A DNA stretch of 64,000 nt from an uncultured Desulfovibrio sp. (GTDB lineage Bacteria; Desulfobacterota; Desulfovibrionia; Desulfovibrionales; Desulfovibrionaceae), in assembly GCA_913063155.1 (NCBI GenBank), contig CAJXYU010000002.1:186001-250000 (forward strand), read 5' to 3'. Below, piece after piece: positions 55,507 through 63,337 of the stretch (position 1 is its first letter; each line of letters starts with the position of its first letter). The position numbers were made by a program, and so were the translations under genes. The notes beneath the pieces were generated by a model. That model saw only the letters and a list, made by a program, of their open reading frames with translations. It did not search any database and was not told the DNA's origin.

Positions 55507-57240
55507 ATGAAACGTTTTGCGACTGTGTTGATCTGCCTGCTGCTGGCTGCGGGCAGTGCCTTTGCCGGGGTGAAGAACCCGGATACCCTGACCCTCGTTC
55601 ACGCCAATACCACCATCACCCTCGACCCGGGAACGTGCTACAGTTCCACGGCGTTCAGCAAGATTCAGAATATTTACGAACCGCTCATTTTCTTCAAGGG
55701 GTCGTCCACCGCCGAGTTCATGCCGGTGCTGGCCACCGAGGTGCCCACCAAGGCCAACGGCGGTATTTCCGAAGATGGTACCCTCTATACCTTCAAGATC
55801 CGCAAGGGCGTCAAGTTTCACAACGGCAACGACCTGACTTCTGAAGACGTGGCTTATAGCCTCAAGCGGGCCATGATCATCGACCAGAATGGCGGTCCCT
55901 CCTGGATGCTGCTGGAGGCCTTGTTCGGCATCGGCTCCACCCGCGGCGACGACGGCAAGATGCTGCCCGGTATCGCCGAGAGGATCGACAAGGCCGTCAC
56001 GGTCAAGGGCGATACGGTCAGCATCAATCTGGACCGTCCGTTTCCGCCGTTCCTGTCCATTCTCTGCTATTCCAACGGCTACATCGTCGACAAGGAATGG
56101 GCCATCGAGAACGGCTGTTGGAACGACAATGCGGCCGACGCCGCCAAGTTCAACAACCCTAATATGGGCAGCGAGCCGTTGCATCACAAGGCCAACGGCA
56201 CCGGGCCCTATAAACTGGCCGATTGGGAACCCAGCGTGCGCATGGTTTTCACCCGCAATGAAGGCTATTGGGGCAGGAAGCCCGCAGTGAAGACCGCCGT
56301 CTACCAGGTCGTCAACGAGTGGTCCACGCGCAAGCTCATGCTTCAGAACGGCGATGTGGATCGCGCTCAGGTGGACGACACCTATGTGTCCGAAGCTCTG
56401 GAAATGAAGGATGTGAAGTGCTGCCAGTCGCCGGAACTGAGCATGTTCGCGGTTTTCTTCAATCAGGACATTGTCTCCAAGGGCAATCCCTACAGCGGCA
56501 GCGGCAAGCTGGACGGCGAGGGAATCCCGTCCGACTTCTTTGCGGACATCAACGTGCGCAAGGCCTTTGCCCACTGTTTTGACCGCGAGACCTACAAGGA
56601 GGACGTGTTCGCAGGACGGACCATTTTGCCCACCAGCCCGATCATAGAGGGACTGCCGTACCACAAGGACGTGCCCGTGTATGAATTCGACCTGAAAAAG
56701 GCCGCCGAATACATGAAGAAGGCCTTTGGGGGCAAGGTCTGGGAAAAGGGCTTCAAGATGAACATCATCTACTACTCGGGGAAGACCACCTGTGAAGCCG
56801 CCGCCCTCATGTTGGCCGAGAACATGAACTCCCTGAATCCCAAGTTCCGGGTGGAAGTGCTGGACGTTTCCCTCAAGGATTTCAACTCCCTGTACCGTCA
56901 GCGTGTGTTCCCCATCTTCGTCACCGGCTGGGGCGCGGACTATCCGGACCCGCATAACTTTGCCCAGCCGTTCCTGCATTCGGCAGGGGCCTACGGCAAG
57001 GCTGCAGGCCTGAAGGACAAGGAAATGGACGCGCTCATCGAAAAGGGCATTGTCGTGGTGGACCCGTCCGAACGTAAGGCCATCTATGAACGTGTCCAGG
57101 AACTTTATTATTCCAAGGCGTTGGGTATCCCGCTCTTCCAGCCTACCCAGTTCCGTGCCTATCGCGACTGGGTCAAGGGATACGTTCCGCATCCCATGAC
57201 TACGGACGCCATGGAGAAATTCTACGAGCTTTCGAAATAG
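55507..57240 (+). CDS. peptide-type ABC transporter substrate-binding protein (SBP_bac_5)
   Basis: A 577-residue exported protein: a signal peptide ending in GSAFA-GVK, then a dipeptide/oligopeptide-binding fold. Landmarks are TLDPGTCYSSTAFSKIQNIYEPL, YTFKIRKGVKFHNGNDLTSEDVAYSLKRA near residue 98 (the family signature), GTGPYKLADWEP near 234, NVRKAFAHCFDRETY near 353 and YRQRVFPIFVTGWGADYPDPHNF near 460. No permease or ATPase genes are next to it, so it is an orphan or uses a transporter encoded elsewhere. A palindromic element follows directly. Confidence 0.92.
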   Translation: MKRFATVLICLLLAAGSAFAGVKNPDTLTLVHANTTITLDPGTCYSSTAFSKIQNIYEPLIFFKGSSTAEFMPVLATEVPTKANGGISEDGTLYTFKIRKGVKFHNGNDLTSEDVAYSLKRAMIIDQNGGPSWMLLEALFGIGSTRGDDGKMLPGIAERIDKAVTVKGDTVSINLDRPFPPFLSILCYSNGYIVDKEWAIENGCWNDNAADAAKFNNPNMGSEPLHHKANGTGPYKLADWEPSVRMVFTRNEGYWGRKPAVKTAVYQVVNEWSTRKLMLQNGDVDRAQVDDTYVSEALEMKDVKCCQSPELSMFAVFFNQDIVSKGNPYSGSGKLDGEGIPSDFFADINVRKAFAHCFDRETYKEDVFAGRTILPTSPIIEGLPYHKDVPVYEFDLKKAAEYMKKAFGGKVWEKGFKMNIIYYSGKTTCEAAALMLAENMNSLNPKFRVEVLDVSLKDFNSLYRQRVFPIFVTGWGADYPDPHNFAQPFLHSAGAYGKAAGLKDKEMDALIEKGIVVVDPSERKAIYERVQELYYSKALGIPLFQPTQFRAYRDWVKGYVPHPMTTDAMEKFYELSK

Positions 57241-57361
57241 GCTGTTCAGAAACACGCGATTGTTTTGTCGCTGCAAAAAAGCCGAGCCCTCACGTACCGT
57301 AAGAGTACGCTGCGGACTCGGCTTTCTTTTGCTCCGTGCACTCACACACCTCTGAACAGCC
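57240..57361. repeat. 122-bp nested palindromic element
   Basis: The outer arms GGCTGTTCAGA and TCTGAACAGCC are exact complements (57240-57250 and 57351-57361). Inner arms AAAGCCGAG / CTCGGCTTT (57278-57286 and 57318-57326) and an innermost CGTAC/GTACG follow. It begins at the last base of the stop codon of the binding-protein gene. It could be a dispersed REP-like element or a very large terminator. Confidence 0.7.
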
Positions 57362-57396
57362 CCAGGCGTGAGTGATTCAGCTGAATATTTTGATGG

Positions 57397-57852
57397 TTAC
57401 TTTTTGTTGGCGTCTTGGGCGATCTTCGTCAGTCGCGCCCGGATGTAGGAAGAGGCCAGGTCGCCCAGCTCGTCCGAACCGGTCATGTTCACGCCGTATT
57501 CGTTCAAATCCTTCTGGACCTGTTCTTCCATGCGGGCGGATTCCAGGAACATGATATAGGCCAGCAGCAGGGCGGCGTTGTTTTCCTCTGTGCCGTCGCA
57601 GAGCAGACCGACTGCGTCCGTGGGCGCAGTCTCCATGAGCCGGTCGATGAACATGGCGATCCACTTTTCGTACAGTTCGTGCATGATGGGCGGGATCATC
57701 TCGGCCACCTTGTCGGTCAGCTCCTCGCTGGGGGCCGTGCCGGTGACGGACATGAACTCCACCAGGGCTTCCTTGCGCCTGGTTTCGTCCTGTTCCTCGA
57801 CCTTGGCCAGAATGGTGGAGCGGATATGTTCGCGGTAGATCTGTTCACTCAT
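57397..57852 (-). CDS. conserved-looking small helical protein, function unknown
   Basis: A 151-residue soluble protein predicted to be almost all helical, acidic and rich in Met and Glu (MIPPIMHELYEKWIAMFIDRLMETAPTDA). There is no signal peptide, and I recognise no family. The ribosome binding site GGAG sits correctly before ATG 57852; the longer open frame upstream lacks support. Codon use looks like that of its neighbours, so I believe it is a real gene. It diverges from the DUF401 gene, with 159 bases between. Confidence 0.65.
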   Translation of the reverse strand: MSEQIYREHIRSTILAKVEEQDETRRKEALVEFMSVTGTAPSEELTDKVAEMIPPIMHELYEKWIAMFIDRLMETAPTDAVGLLCDGTEENNAALLLAYIMFLESARMEEQVQKDLNEYGVNMTGSDELGDLASSYIRARLTKIAQDANKK

Positions 57853-58011
57853 GGTTGGCTCTCCTTCAATTTCTTCGGGCGTGAACGTAGCGCAACGGGG
57901 GACTGTGGGCAAGTTCGCGCGCCTCGATATCGGCCATCGAAAGATTCCGGTTTTCTTTCGGAAAAAATTGGCGTAAGCGGCAGGTATTCAACTTTGATCG
58001 AGGAATCAATA

Positions 58012-59292
58012 ATGGAACTGCTTGCGAAATCTCTCCCATTCATCAAGGTCATCGCCGCCTTCGCCGTCATGCTCGGCGGCATCCGCTTCAAGGCCGGGCT
58101 CGGCCTGTCCATCCTGCTGGGAAGCCTTGCCCTCGGCTTCATGTTCGGCCTGCCGCTGCTCGAATGGGCCGAAACCGGCGTCATAGCCCTGACCCAGGAA
58201 AAATTCCTGCTTCTGGCGGCCATCGTGGCGCTCATCCTGATTCTTTCCGACGCCCTGGAACGATCGGGCCAGTCCCGCAGGCTCATGGATTCCATCACCG
58301 GCTACCTGAAAAGCCCGCGACTGCGGCTGGCCTTTTTCCCGGCACTCATCGGTCTTCTGCCCATGCCGGGCGGCGCTGTTTTTTCCGCCCCCATGCTCAA
58401 GTCCATTTCCGAACGCATGGACCTCGACAACATGGAACGCTCGGTGCTCAACTACTGGTTCCGTCATATCTGGGAACTGGCATGGCCACTGTATCCGGGC
58501 ATCATCCTGACGGCAGCCCTGGCCGATCTGCCCATCCTGAACATCATCTCCCGCACCGGTGTCGGGTTCCTGGTCATGGTGACACTCGGTTGGATATTCT
58601 TTCTTCGGCCCGGTGTGCTGCCCGCAGACAAACTCGTGGCGGAGGACTCGGAAAACGGCCGCAGCTGGCGCAGAGCTCTGGTGGAGGGGCTGCCGCTCAT
58701 CATCTCCATTGTAGGCGGGCTCGGACTCGAGGGCGTCATTGCCTCGTTCATCCCCTGGTTGCCGTTCGAGCTGGGCATCATCGTCGCCCTCATGGTGGCC
58801 ATCGGTTGCATCATGGTCCAGAACCGGCTCGGTGGAGCGTTTCTCCGGGACGTGCTGACCAAGAAGAGCCTGCGTTCCATGATCTTCGTGATCATCTCCA
58901 TCTTCGTGTTCAAGGACGTCATGCAGGCGGCCCATGTGGTCGACGCCATGGCCCGGGCCGCAGGCGGTGACGCCGCGCTCCTGGCCTCGGCCATCTTCCT
59001 GCCGTTCCTGGTGGGCATGGTGTCGGGCATCAACGTGGCCTTTGTGGGCTCCACCTTTCCGTTGCTCATCGGCGTGCTGAATACATTGGGCATGCAGGAT
59101 CAGCTGATCCCTTACATTGTTTTGGGTTCGTTCTGCGGCTTTGCCGGAGTCATGATTTCGCCCATCCATATCTGCTTCATCCTGACCTGCGAGTTCTTCA
59201 AGGTCGACCTTGCCGCCGCATGGCGGCGCATTGCTTTGCCATGCGTTTTGCTTCTTTCGGCGGGCGTGGCCTGGTTCTGGATATTGAAATAA
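58012..59292 (+). CDS. DUF401-family membrane protein
   Basis: A 426-residue inner-membrane protein with about eleven helices. The central segment GLLPMPGGAVFSAPMLKSISERMDLD, with the next helix YWFRHIWELAWPLYPGI, is the pattern of DUF401, a family of likely anion or carboxylate permeases of unknown substrate. ATG 58012 is chosen because AGGA precedes it and the protein then starts with a normal membrane N terminus; the open frame reaching back to 57415 is antisense to the preceding gene. Confidence 0.8.
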   Translation: MELLAKSLPFIKVIAAFAVMLGGIRFKAGLGLSILLGSLALGFMFGLPLLEWAETGVIALTQEKFLLLAAIVALILILSDALERSGQSRRLMDSITGYLKSPRLRLAFFPALIGLLPMPGGAVFSAPMLKSISERMDLDNMERSVLNYWFRHIWELAWPLYPGIILTAALADLPILNIISRTGVGFLVMVTLGWIFFLRPGVLPADKLVAEDSENGRSWRRALVEGLPLIISIVGGLGLEGVIASFIPWLPFELGIIVALMVAIGCIMVQNRLGGAFLRDVLTKKSLRSMIFVIISIFVFKDVMQAAHVVDAMARAAGGDAALLASAIFLPFLVGMVSGINVAFVGSTFPLLIGVLNTLGMQDQLIPYIVLGSFCGFAGVMISPIHICFILTCEFFKVDLAAAWRRIALPCVLLLSAGVAWFWILK

Positions 59293-59323
59293 ACAAAGGG
59301 GAGCTTGACGCTCCCCTTTGTTT
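59291..59323. terminator. bidirectional terminator between DUF401 and C_GCAxxG_C_C genes
   Basis: A perfect 14-bp stem AAACAAAGGGGAGC / GCTCCCCTTTGTTT with a five-base loop. A-rich and T-rich outer ends let it serve both converging genes. Confidence 0.85.
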
Positions 59324-59781
59324 CAGCAGCAGGATACGTTTTCCTTGCTCTTGCAAGGCTCTGTCCTTGTCCGGAGCATGTCCGTGAGAATGGTTGCGGT
59401 TCGGGCCGCCAGCTCCCGGCATTTGTCCATATCCGTTTGTTGGCCCATCCTGTCGAGCAATTCCCCGCAGCGCGTGCAACCGTGCAGCTCCACGAACCGG
59501 CTGCGGAGTTCGGTCGCCCGGTCGGCCATGTCCTGCCAGCAGGAACTCGGCCCATGGCGGCCTTCCAGGTGGCCCAGGATCATGAGCGCTCCGCTCAGGG
59601 CTCCACACAACTCCTCTTCGGTCTTTCCTATGCCGCCGCCGAACGCCGCCACATTGCGCGCCAGACCGTGCGGATCTTCCAGCCCCAAGGCTTCGGCCAC
59701 GCCGCAGGCCACGGCTTCGGCGCAGTGGTAGGCGCCGTTAAAGTATTTGAGGGTGTTGATGGCTGCGGTTTCATTGTTCAT
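59323..59781 (-). CDS. C_GCAxxG_C_C family redox protein
   Basis: A 152-residue small protein with seven cysteines spaced as in the C_GCAxxG_C_C family: CAEAVACGVAEALG near residues 20-33, AAFGGGIGKTEEELCGALSGALMILG near 45-70, CWQDM, and HGCTRCGELL near 100-109. Two further cysteines end the protein (CC). The family is thought to bind a metal or act in thiol redox, but has no established reaction. AAGGAGG lies before ATG 59781. It is divergent from the LysR gene, suggesting that regulator controls it. Confidence 0.85.
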   Translation of the reverse strand: MNNETAAINTLKYFNGAYHCAEAVACGVAEALGLEDPHGLARNVAAFGGGIGKTEEELCGALSGALMILGHLEGRHGPSSCWQDMADRATELRSRFVELHGCTRCGELLDRMGQQTDMDKCRELAARTATILTDMLRTRTEPCKSKENVSCC

Positions 59782-59813
59782 ATGTCCTCCTTGCGTTTGA
59801 TGAATATTGTTGA

Positions 59814-59851
59814 CCGATCGAAATAAACGATAATAAATTGTGGTCGATCGG
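59814..59851. promoter_or_regulatory. inverted repeat in the divergent LysR promoter region
   Basis: CCGATCG at 59814-59820 and CGATCGG at 59845-59851 are exact complements separated by 24 AT-rich bases, lying between the divergent starts at 59781 and 59906. Probable LysR binding region; inference from position and symmetry. Confidence 0.5.
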
Positions 59852-59905
59852 GTCCAATGGATATTTCCGGCGACAGCAATCGTCCGTGCCGATGGGAGGG
59901 AAAGT

Positions 59906-60796
59906 ATGGAATTACGGCATCTGAAAACATTCACCGTGGTGGCGCGGCATCTCAATTTCACCCGCGCTTCCGAGGAACTGCATTATGCTCAGTCCTCGGT
60001 TTCGGCGCAGATTCAGGCCCTGGAGGAGGACCTGGGCGTGAAGCTCTTCGACCGCATAGGCAAGCGGATCGTGCTCACCAATGCAGGAGAGCGGCTATGG
60101 GGCTACGCCAAGCGCATGCTGGGCATGACCGAGGAGGTTCGTGCCGAGGTGTCGGCGTCGGGCGAGGCGCGGGGCAGTTTGACCATGCGTGTTCCCGAGA
60201 CAATGAGCGCATTCCACCTGGTGCCGGTGCTGGAGGAGTTCCATAGGGAATTCCCGAGGGTGCGGGTGACCTTCATTCCCTGCGACGACAGCGGCCTGCG
60301 CGAGGAACTGAACACCGGGGCCATCGATCTGGCCTTTCTCATGACCGAAGATGTGACCATGGACCATGTGAACGTGCGCATGCTCGGCACCGAACGGCTG
60401 GTGCTGGCCGCATCGCCGGACCACCGGCTGGCCGGGCTTGCGGAAGTGGGACCGCTGGACATGGAAGGAGAGACCCGGCTCATGTGCCGAGCGGACTGTC
60501 GTTACCGCAAGCCTTTTGAGGCCATCCTCCGGGACGAAGGCATCAACTCGGATTTGCTTCAGTTTTCCAATCTGCGCTCGCTCAAGGCCTGCCTGGACCG
60601 GGGTATGGGGGTGACCATCATTCCCGAACTGACCATCCGCGAAGACCTTGTCTCGGGGCGCTATGTGGAATTGCCGTGGACCGGCGACTACAACGAGACC
60701 AGCATCATCATGATCTGGCACAACGAGAAGTGGCGGTCGCCGGTACTCAAGGCGTTCATGGATAAGGTTGAGAAGGCTTTCAGTACAGGGTACTGA
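59906..60796 (+). CDS. LysR-family transcriptional regulator
   Basis: A 296-residue regulator. The N-terminal winged helix-turn-helix is MELRHLKTFTVVARHLNFTRASEELHYAQSSVSAQIQALEEDLGVKLFDRIGKRIVLT, and the rest is a periplasmic-binding-like effector domain (SLTMRVPETMSAFHLVPVLEEF). The effector is unknown. It is divergent from the C_GCAxxG_C_C gene, the usual arrangement for a LysR regulator and its target. ATG 59906 follows GGGAGG. Confidence 0.93.
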   Translation: MELRHLKTFTVVARHLNFTRASEELHYAQSSVSAQIQALEEDLGVKLFDRIGKRIVLTNAGERLWGYAKRMLGMTEEVRAEVSASGEARGSLTMRVPETMSAFHLVPVLEEFHREFPRVRVTFIPCDDSGLREELNTGAIDLAFLMTEDVTMDHVNVRMLGTERLVLAASPDHRLAGLAEVGPLDMEGETRLMCRADCRYRKPFEAILRDEGINSDLLQFSNLRSLKACLDRGMGVTIIPELTIREDLVSGRYVELPWTGDYNETSIIMIWHNEKWRSPVLKAFMDKVEKAFSTGY

Positions 60797-60819
60797 CGCA
60801 CTTCACCAACTCTCTACCT

Positions 60820-61809
60820 TTATTTTTCAAATAATTCCGGGTTGAGGCAGGTTTCCGGCTTTTCACCCTCGAGCATGGCCATGAGATTGCGCGCCGCCAG
60901 CAGGGCCATGTTGTTCCTGGAGGAGTGAGTGGCCGAGCCGATGTGCGGCACGACCACGGCGTTGTCCAGTTCCGCCAGGTTCGGGGCCATGGCGGGCTCG
61001 TTTTCGAAGACATCGAGGCCCGCACCGGCGATTTCCCCGTTTTTGAGGGCTTCCACCAGGTCCTCTTCCTTGATGACCGGGCCGCGCCCCGTGTTGATGA
61101 TGTAGGCGGTCTTCTTCATGAGCGCGAAGGCCTTCGCGTCGAACAGGTGCCTGGTGCCCGGAGTGAGCGGGCAGTGGATGGAGACGAAGTCAGACTCCCT
61201 GAGCAGTTCTTCGAAGGAAACCAGTTCGGCTTCAAGCTCGGCATCGAGCACTGCATTTCTGCGGTCCGAGGAGCTGGTATACAGGACTTTCATTTTGAAG
61301 CCTTTGGACATGAGCGCCATTTCCGTGCCGATGCGGCCTGCGCCAACGATGCCCAGAGTCTTGCCTTTGACGTCTCCGCCGATGAATTGCAGGGGGCCCC
61401 AGCCGGTCCAGGAGCCGGAACGCATGACCCTGTCCGTTTCCACCACCCGGCGGGCCGTTGCAAACAGGAGCGCCCAGGCGCATTCCGCCGTGGCGTCGGT
61501 GAGCACGTCCGGCGTGTTGGATACCGGAATGCCGCGCCTGACGGCCTCGGGAACGTCGATGTTGTCGTAGCCCACCGCGTAGTTGGCGTAGCCCTTCAGC
61601 CCCTTGCAGGAGTCGAAGAATTCACCGTCGATCCTGTCGGTGAGAACTCCCAGCACTCCATCGTAATGGCCGTTTTTCATTTCGTTCAACAAAGCATCCC
61701 TGGACAGGGGCGCATCGTCGGGATTGATGGTCACGTCGGCCACGCTGCTCAACAGGTTGATGCCTTCCTGCGGGATCATGCGGGTGATGTACACTTTATA
61801 TCCGGCCAT
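60820..61809 (-). CDS. D-2-hydroxyacid dehydrogenase (glyoxylate/hydroxypyruvate reductase type)
   Basis: A 329-residue NAD(P)-dependent dehydrogenase. The Rossmann loop is GIVGAGRIGTEMA near 155. The catalytic Arg lies in INTGRGPVI near 240, Glu in VFENEP near 269, and His in VPHIGSAT near 285. The overall pattern is closest to glyoxylate/glycerate dehydrogenases. It could form glycerate or glycolate from the oxoacids. ATG 61809 has AGGAG upstream. Downstream of the ferredoxin-like gene, with 38 bases between. Confidence 0.88.
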   Translation of the reverse strand: MAGYKVYITRMIPQEGINLLSSVADVTINPDDAPLSRDALLNEMKNGHYDGVLGVLTDRIDGEFFDSCKGLKGYANYAVGYDNIDVPEAVRRGIPVSNTPDVLTDATAECAWALLFATARRVVETDRVMRSGSWTGWGPLQFIGGDVKGKTLGIVGAGRIGTEMALMSKGFKMKVLYTSSSDRRNAVLDAELEAELVSFEELLRESDFVSIHCPLTPGTRHLFDAKAFALMKKTAYIINTGRGPVIKEEDLVEALKNGEIAGAGLDVFENEPAMAPNLAELDNAVVVPHIGSATHSSRNNMALLAARNLMAMLEGEKPETCLNPELFEK

Positions 61810-61847
61810 GTTGTTCTCCTGGTAAAGTTGAAGATTGGCGGAGCGGG

Positions 61848-62774
61848 TCAGCGGAAGAGCTTGTCCACTTCCAACGGCTGGCCTTTTTCGGGGGCCAGCC
61901 GCAGAGAAAGAGCATCCTTGTTGCATTTGTCGGTACACACACCGCACCCCATACAGCGGTCATTCCTGATGAAGGCCGTTTCCTTGCGGAATCCGATGGC
62001 CTGGAACTGACAGTATCGTGCGCACTGGCCGCAGGAAACGCATTTGTCCTCGTCGATCCGTGCCAGATAGCCCGAGTTTGCCAACATGTGACAGCCCATC
62101 TTGTGGGCCTTGATGGCTCCGCAACAGCAGGAGCAGCAGTTGCAGATGGCGTAAAACCTGCCGAGCATGACGTCCTTGAAAAAGGCGTGAGTCACATTAC
62201 CCCGCGCACGGCATTCTTTGAGGATGCGTTCCGCCTCGTCCGCATCGATTTCCCTGCAGCGGTCCGGATGGTGCTCCAGAATGAAGGAGACTATGGGATC
62301 GCCCATGAGCAGACAGACGTCCAGCGGCTGGCAGGGATTGGGGGCCGTGGTGCGGCATGGACAGTCCAGTACGGCAATGCGCGTGGGGTTTTCCAGGATG
62401 ATTTGTCTGGCACGGGTGTAGGGGATGACCTGTTCGGGCGCCTCTGTGTTCACGGGCTTGCCGATGCGCACGAGACTGGTGGCTTCTTCCAAGGGGATGG
62501 CTTTGCCGTGGTAGGTGTCGGCAAAGGAAGGCCGCTTCTGGGTGGAATCGCCAGGAACGGCGTCCTCCGGTTCCATGAACGGGGAGTGCCGGTCCAGCAG
62601 CCAGATGAAGGGAACCATCAGGAGGGAGAAAAATTTGTTCTTGTCGTGGGCCAGTCCGATGTAGTGATAGGGCCAGCGCGCGTAGGCATAACCATGCATC
62701 CGTTCCCAGAAGGAGAGACCATGCGCTTTGGCCTCGCGCCAATAGTCTCTGGTGGATTGTTTGATGAGCGGCAT
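61848..62774 (-). CDS. ferredoxin-type protein with two [4Fe-4S] sites and extra Cys clusters
   Basis: A 308-residue protein. Two canonical CxxCxxCxxxC motifs are in the C-terminal third: CVSCGQCARYC near 243 and CMGCGVCTDKC near 272. Before them lie CPCRTTAPNPC near 139 and an exceptional run CNCCSCCCG near 215. The N-terminal half has no recognised enzyme motif and no signal peptide. It probably carries electrons or supports an Fe-S oxidoreductase; partner unknown. The next gene on the strand is the 2-hydroxyacid dehydrogenase, but a functional link is only suggested. Confidence 0.82.
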   Translation of the reverse strand: MPLIKQSTRDYWREAKAHGLSFWERMHGYAYARWPYHYIGLAHDKNKFFSLLMVPFIWLLDRHSPFMEPEDAVPGDSTQKRPSFADTYHGKAIPLEEATSLVRIGKPVNTEAPEQVIPYTRARQIILENPTRIAVLDCPCRTTAPNPCQPLDVCLLMGDPIVSFILEHHPDRCREIDADEAERILKECRARGNVTHAFFKDVMLGRFYAICNCCSCCCGAIKAHKMGCHMLANSGYLARIDEDKCVSCGQCARYCQFQAIGFRKETAFIRNDRCMGCGVCTDKCNKDALSLRLAPEKGQPLEVDKLFR

Positions 62775-62861
62775 ATGACTTCGCGTGAGTTCAGTTATTC
62801 GAATATGTTGAAGTGTACTCTGAGATTTACCTATGTCAATCGTTCATGGTAGACGAATTTC

Positions 62862-63230
62862 ATGATCAAGGAACAACAGGAATTTCACGATACGTTGTCA
62901 CTTGCCAAGGAGCGCACGAGGCTTGCCAACAAACGCACTTTTTTGGCCTGGATACGCACGGCGCTGACGTTCATGACCTTCGGCTTCCTGCTGGAGCGGG
63001 TTGATTCGTTTCTGGGGAGCAAATCTCTTTCCGTGGAAGCCCTGAAAGAGTTGGGAACTCTCGGACTGACCTCATTCGTCATCGGTCCGCTCATGGTATT
63101 GGCGGCGGGATTGCAATACTACCGGCTGGAAAAGAGACTCGGCTTCGAAAGCCTGTTTCATTATATCCTCCCGGAATTGATCGCGTTCATAGCAATCGTG
63201 GGCGTGGCACTCTTTATGGTTTTTTCCTGA
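62862..63230 (+). CDS. YidH/DUF202-family membrane protein
   Basis: A 122-residue inner-membrane protein with three hydrophobic segments and the N-terminal LAKERTRLANKRTFLAWIRTALTFMTFGF typical of the DUF202/YidH family. Function is not established. It is divergent from the ferredoxin-type gene. A hairpin terminator follows. Confidence 0.85.
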   Translation: MIKEQQEFHDTLSLAKERTRLANKRTFLAWIRTALTFMTFGFLLERVDSFLGSKSLSVEALKELGTLGLTSFVIGPLMVLAAGLQYYRLEKRLGFESLFHYILPELIAFIAIVGVALFMVFS

Positions 63231-63280
63231 CAGTCTGCCGAAGGGCATTACCGAACAATTTCGGGCGAGATGAAGTTGCA

Positions 63281-63313
63281 TAAAGAGGGGGGCATTTTCT
63301 GGCCCCCTCTTTA
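63281..63313. terminator. bidirectional terminator after the YidH-like gene
   Basis: TAAAGAGGGGG and CCCCCTCTTTA arms with GC/GGC closing a short loop, between converging genes. Confidence 0.8.
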
Positions 63314-63337
63314 TATCGTCGTAGCCGAGAGAGTCTG

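Noticed and set aside
57415..58011. N-terminal extension of the DUF401 gene by 199 codons
   Set aside because: It is antisense to the small helical protein gene, and ATG 58012 has a ribosome binding site and a natural membrane N terminus.
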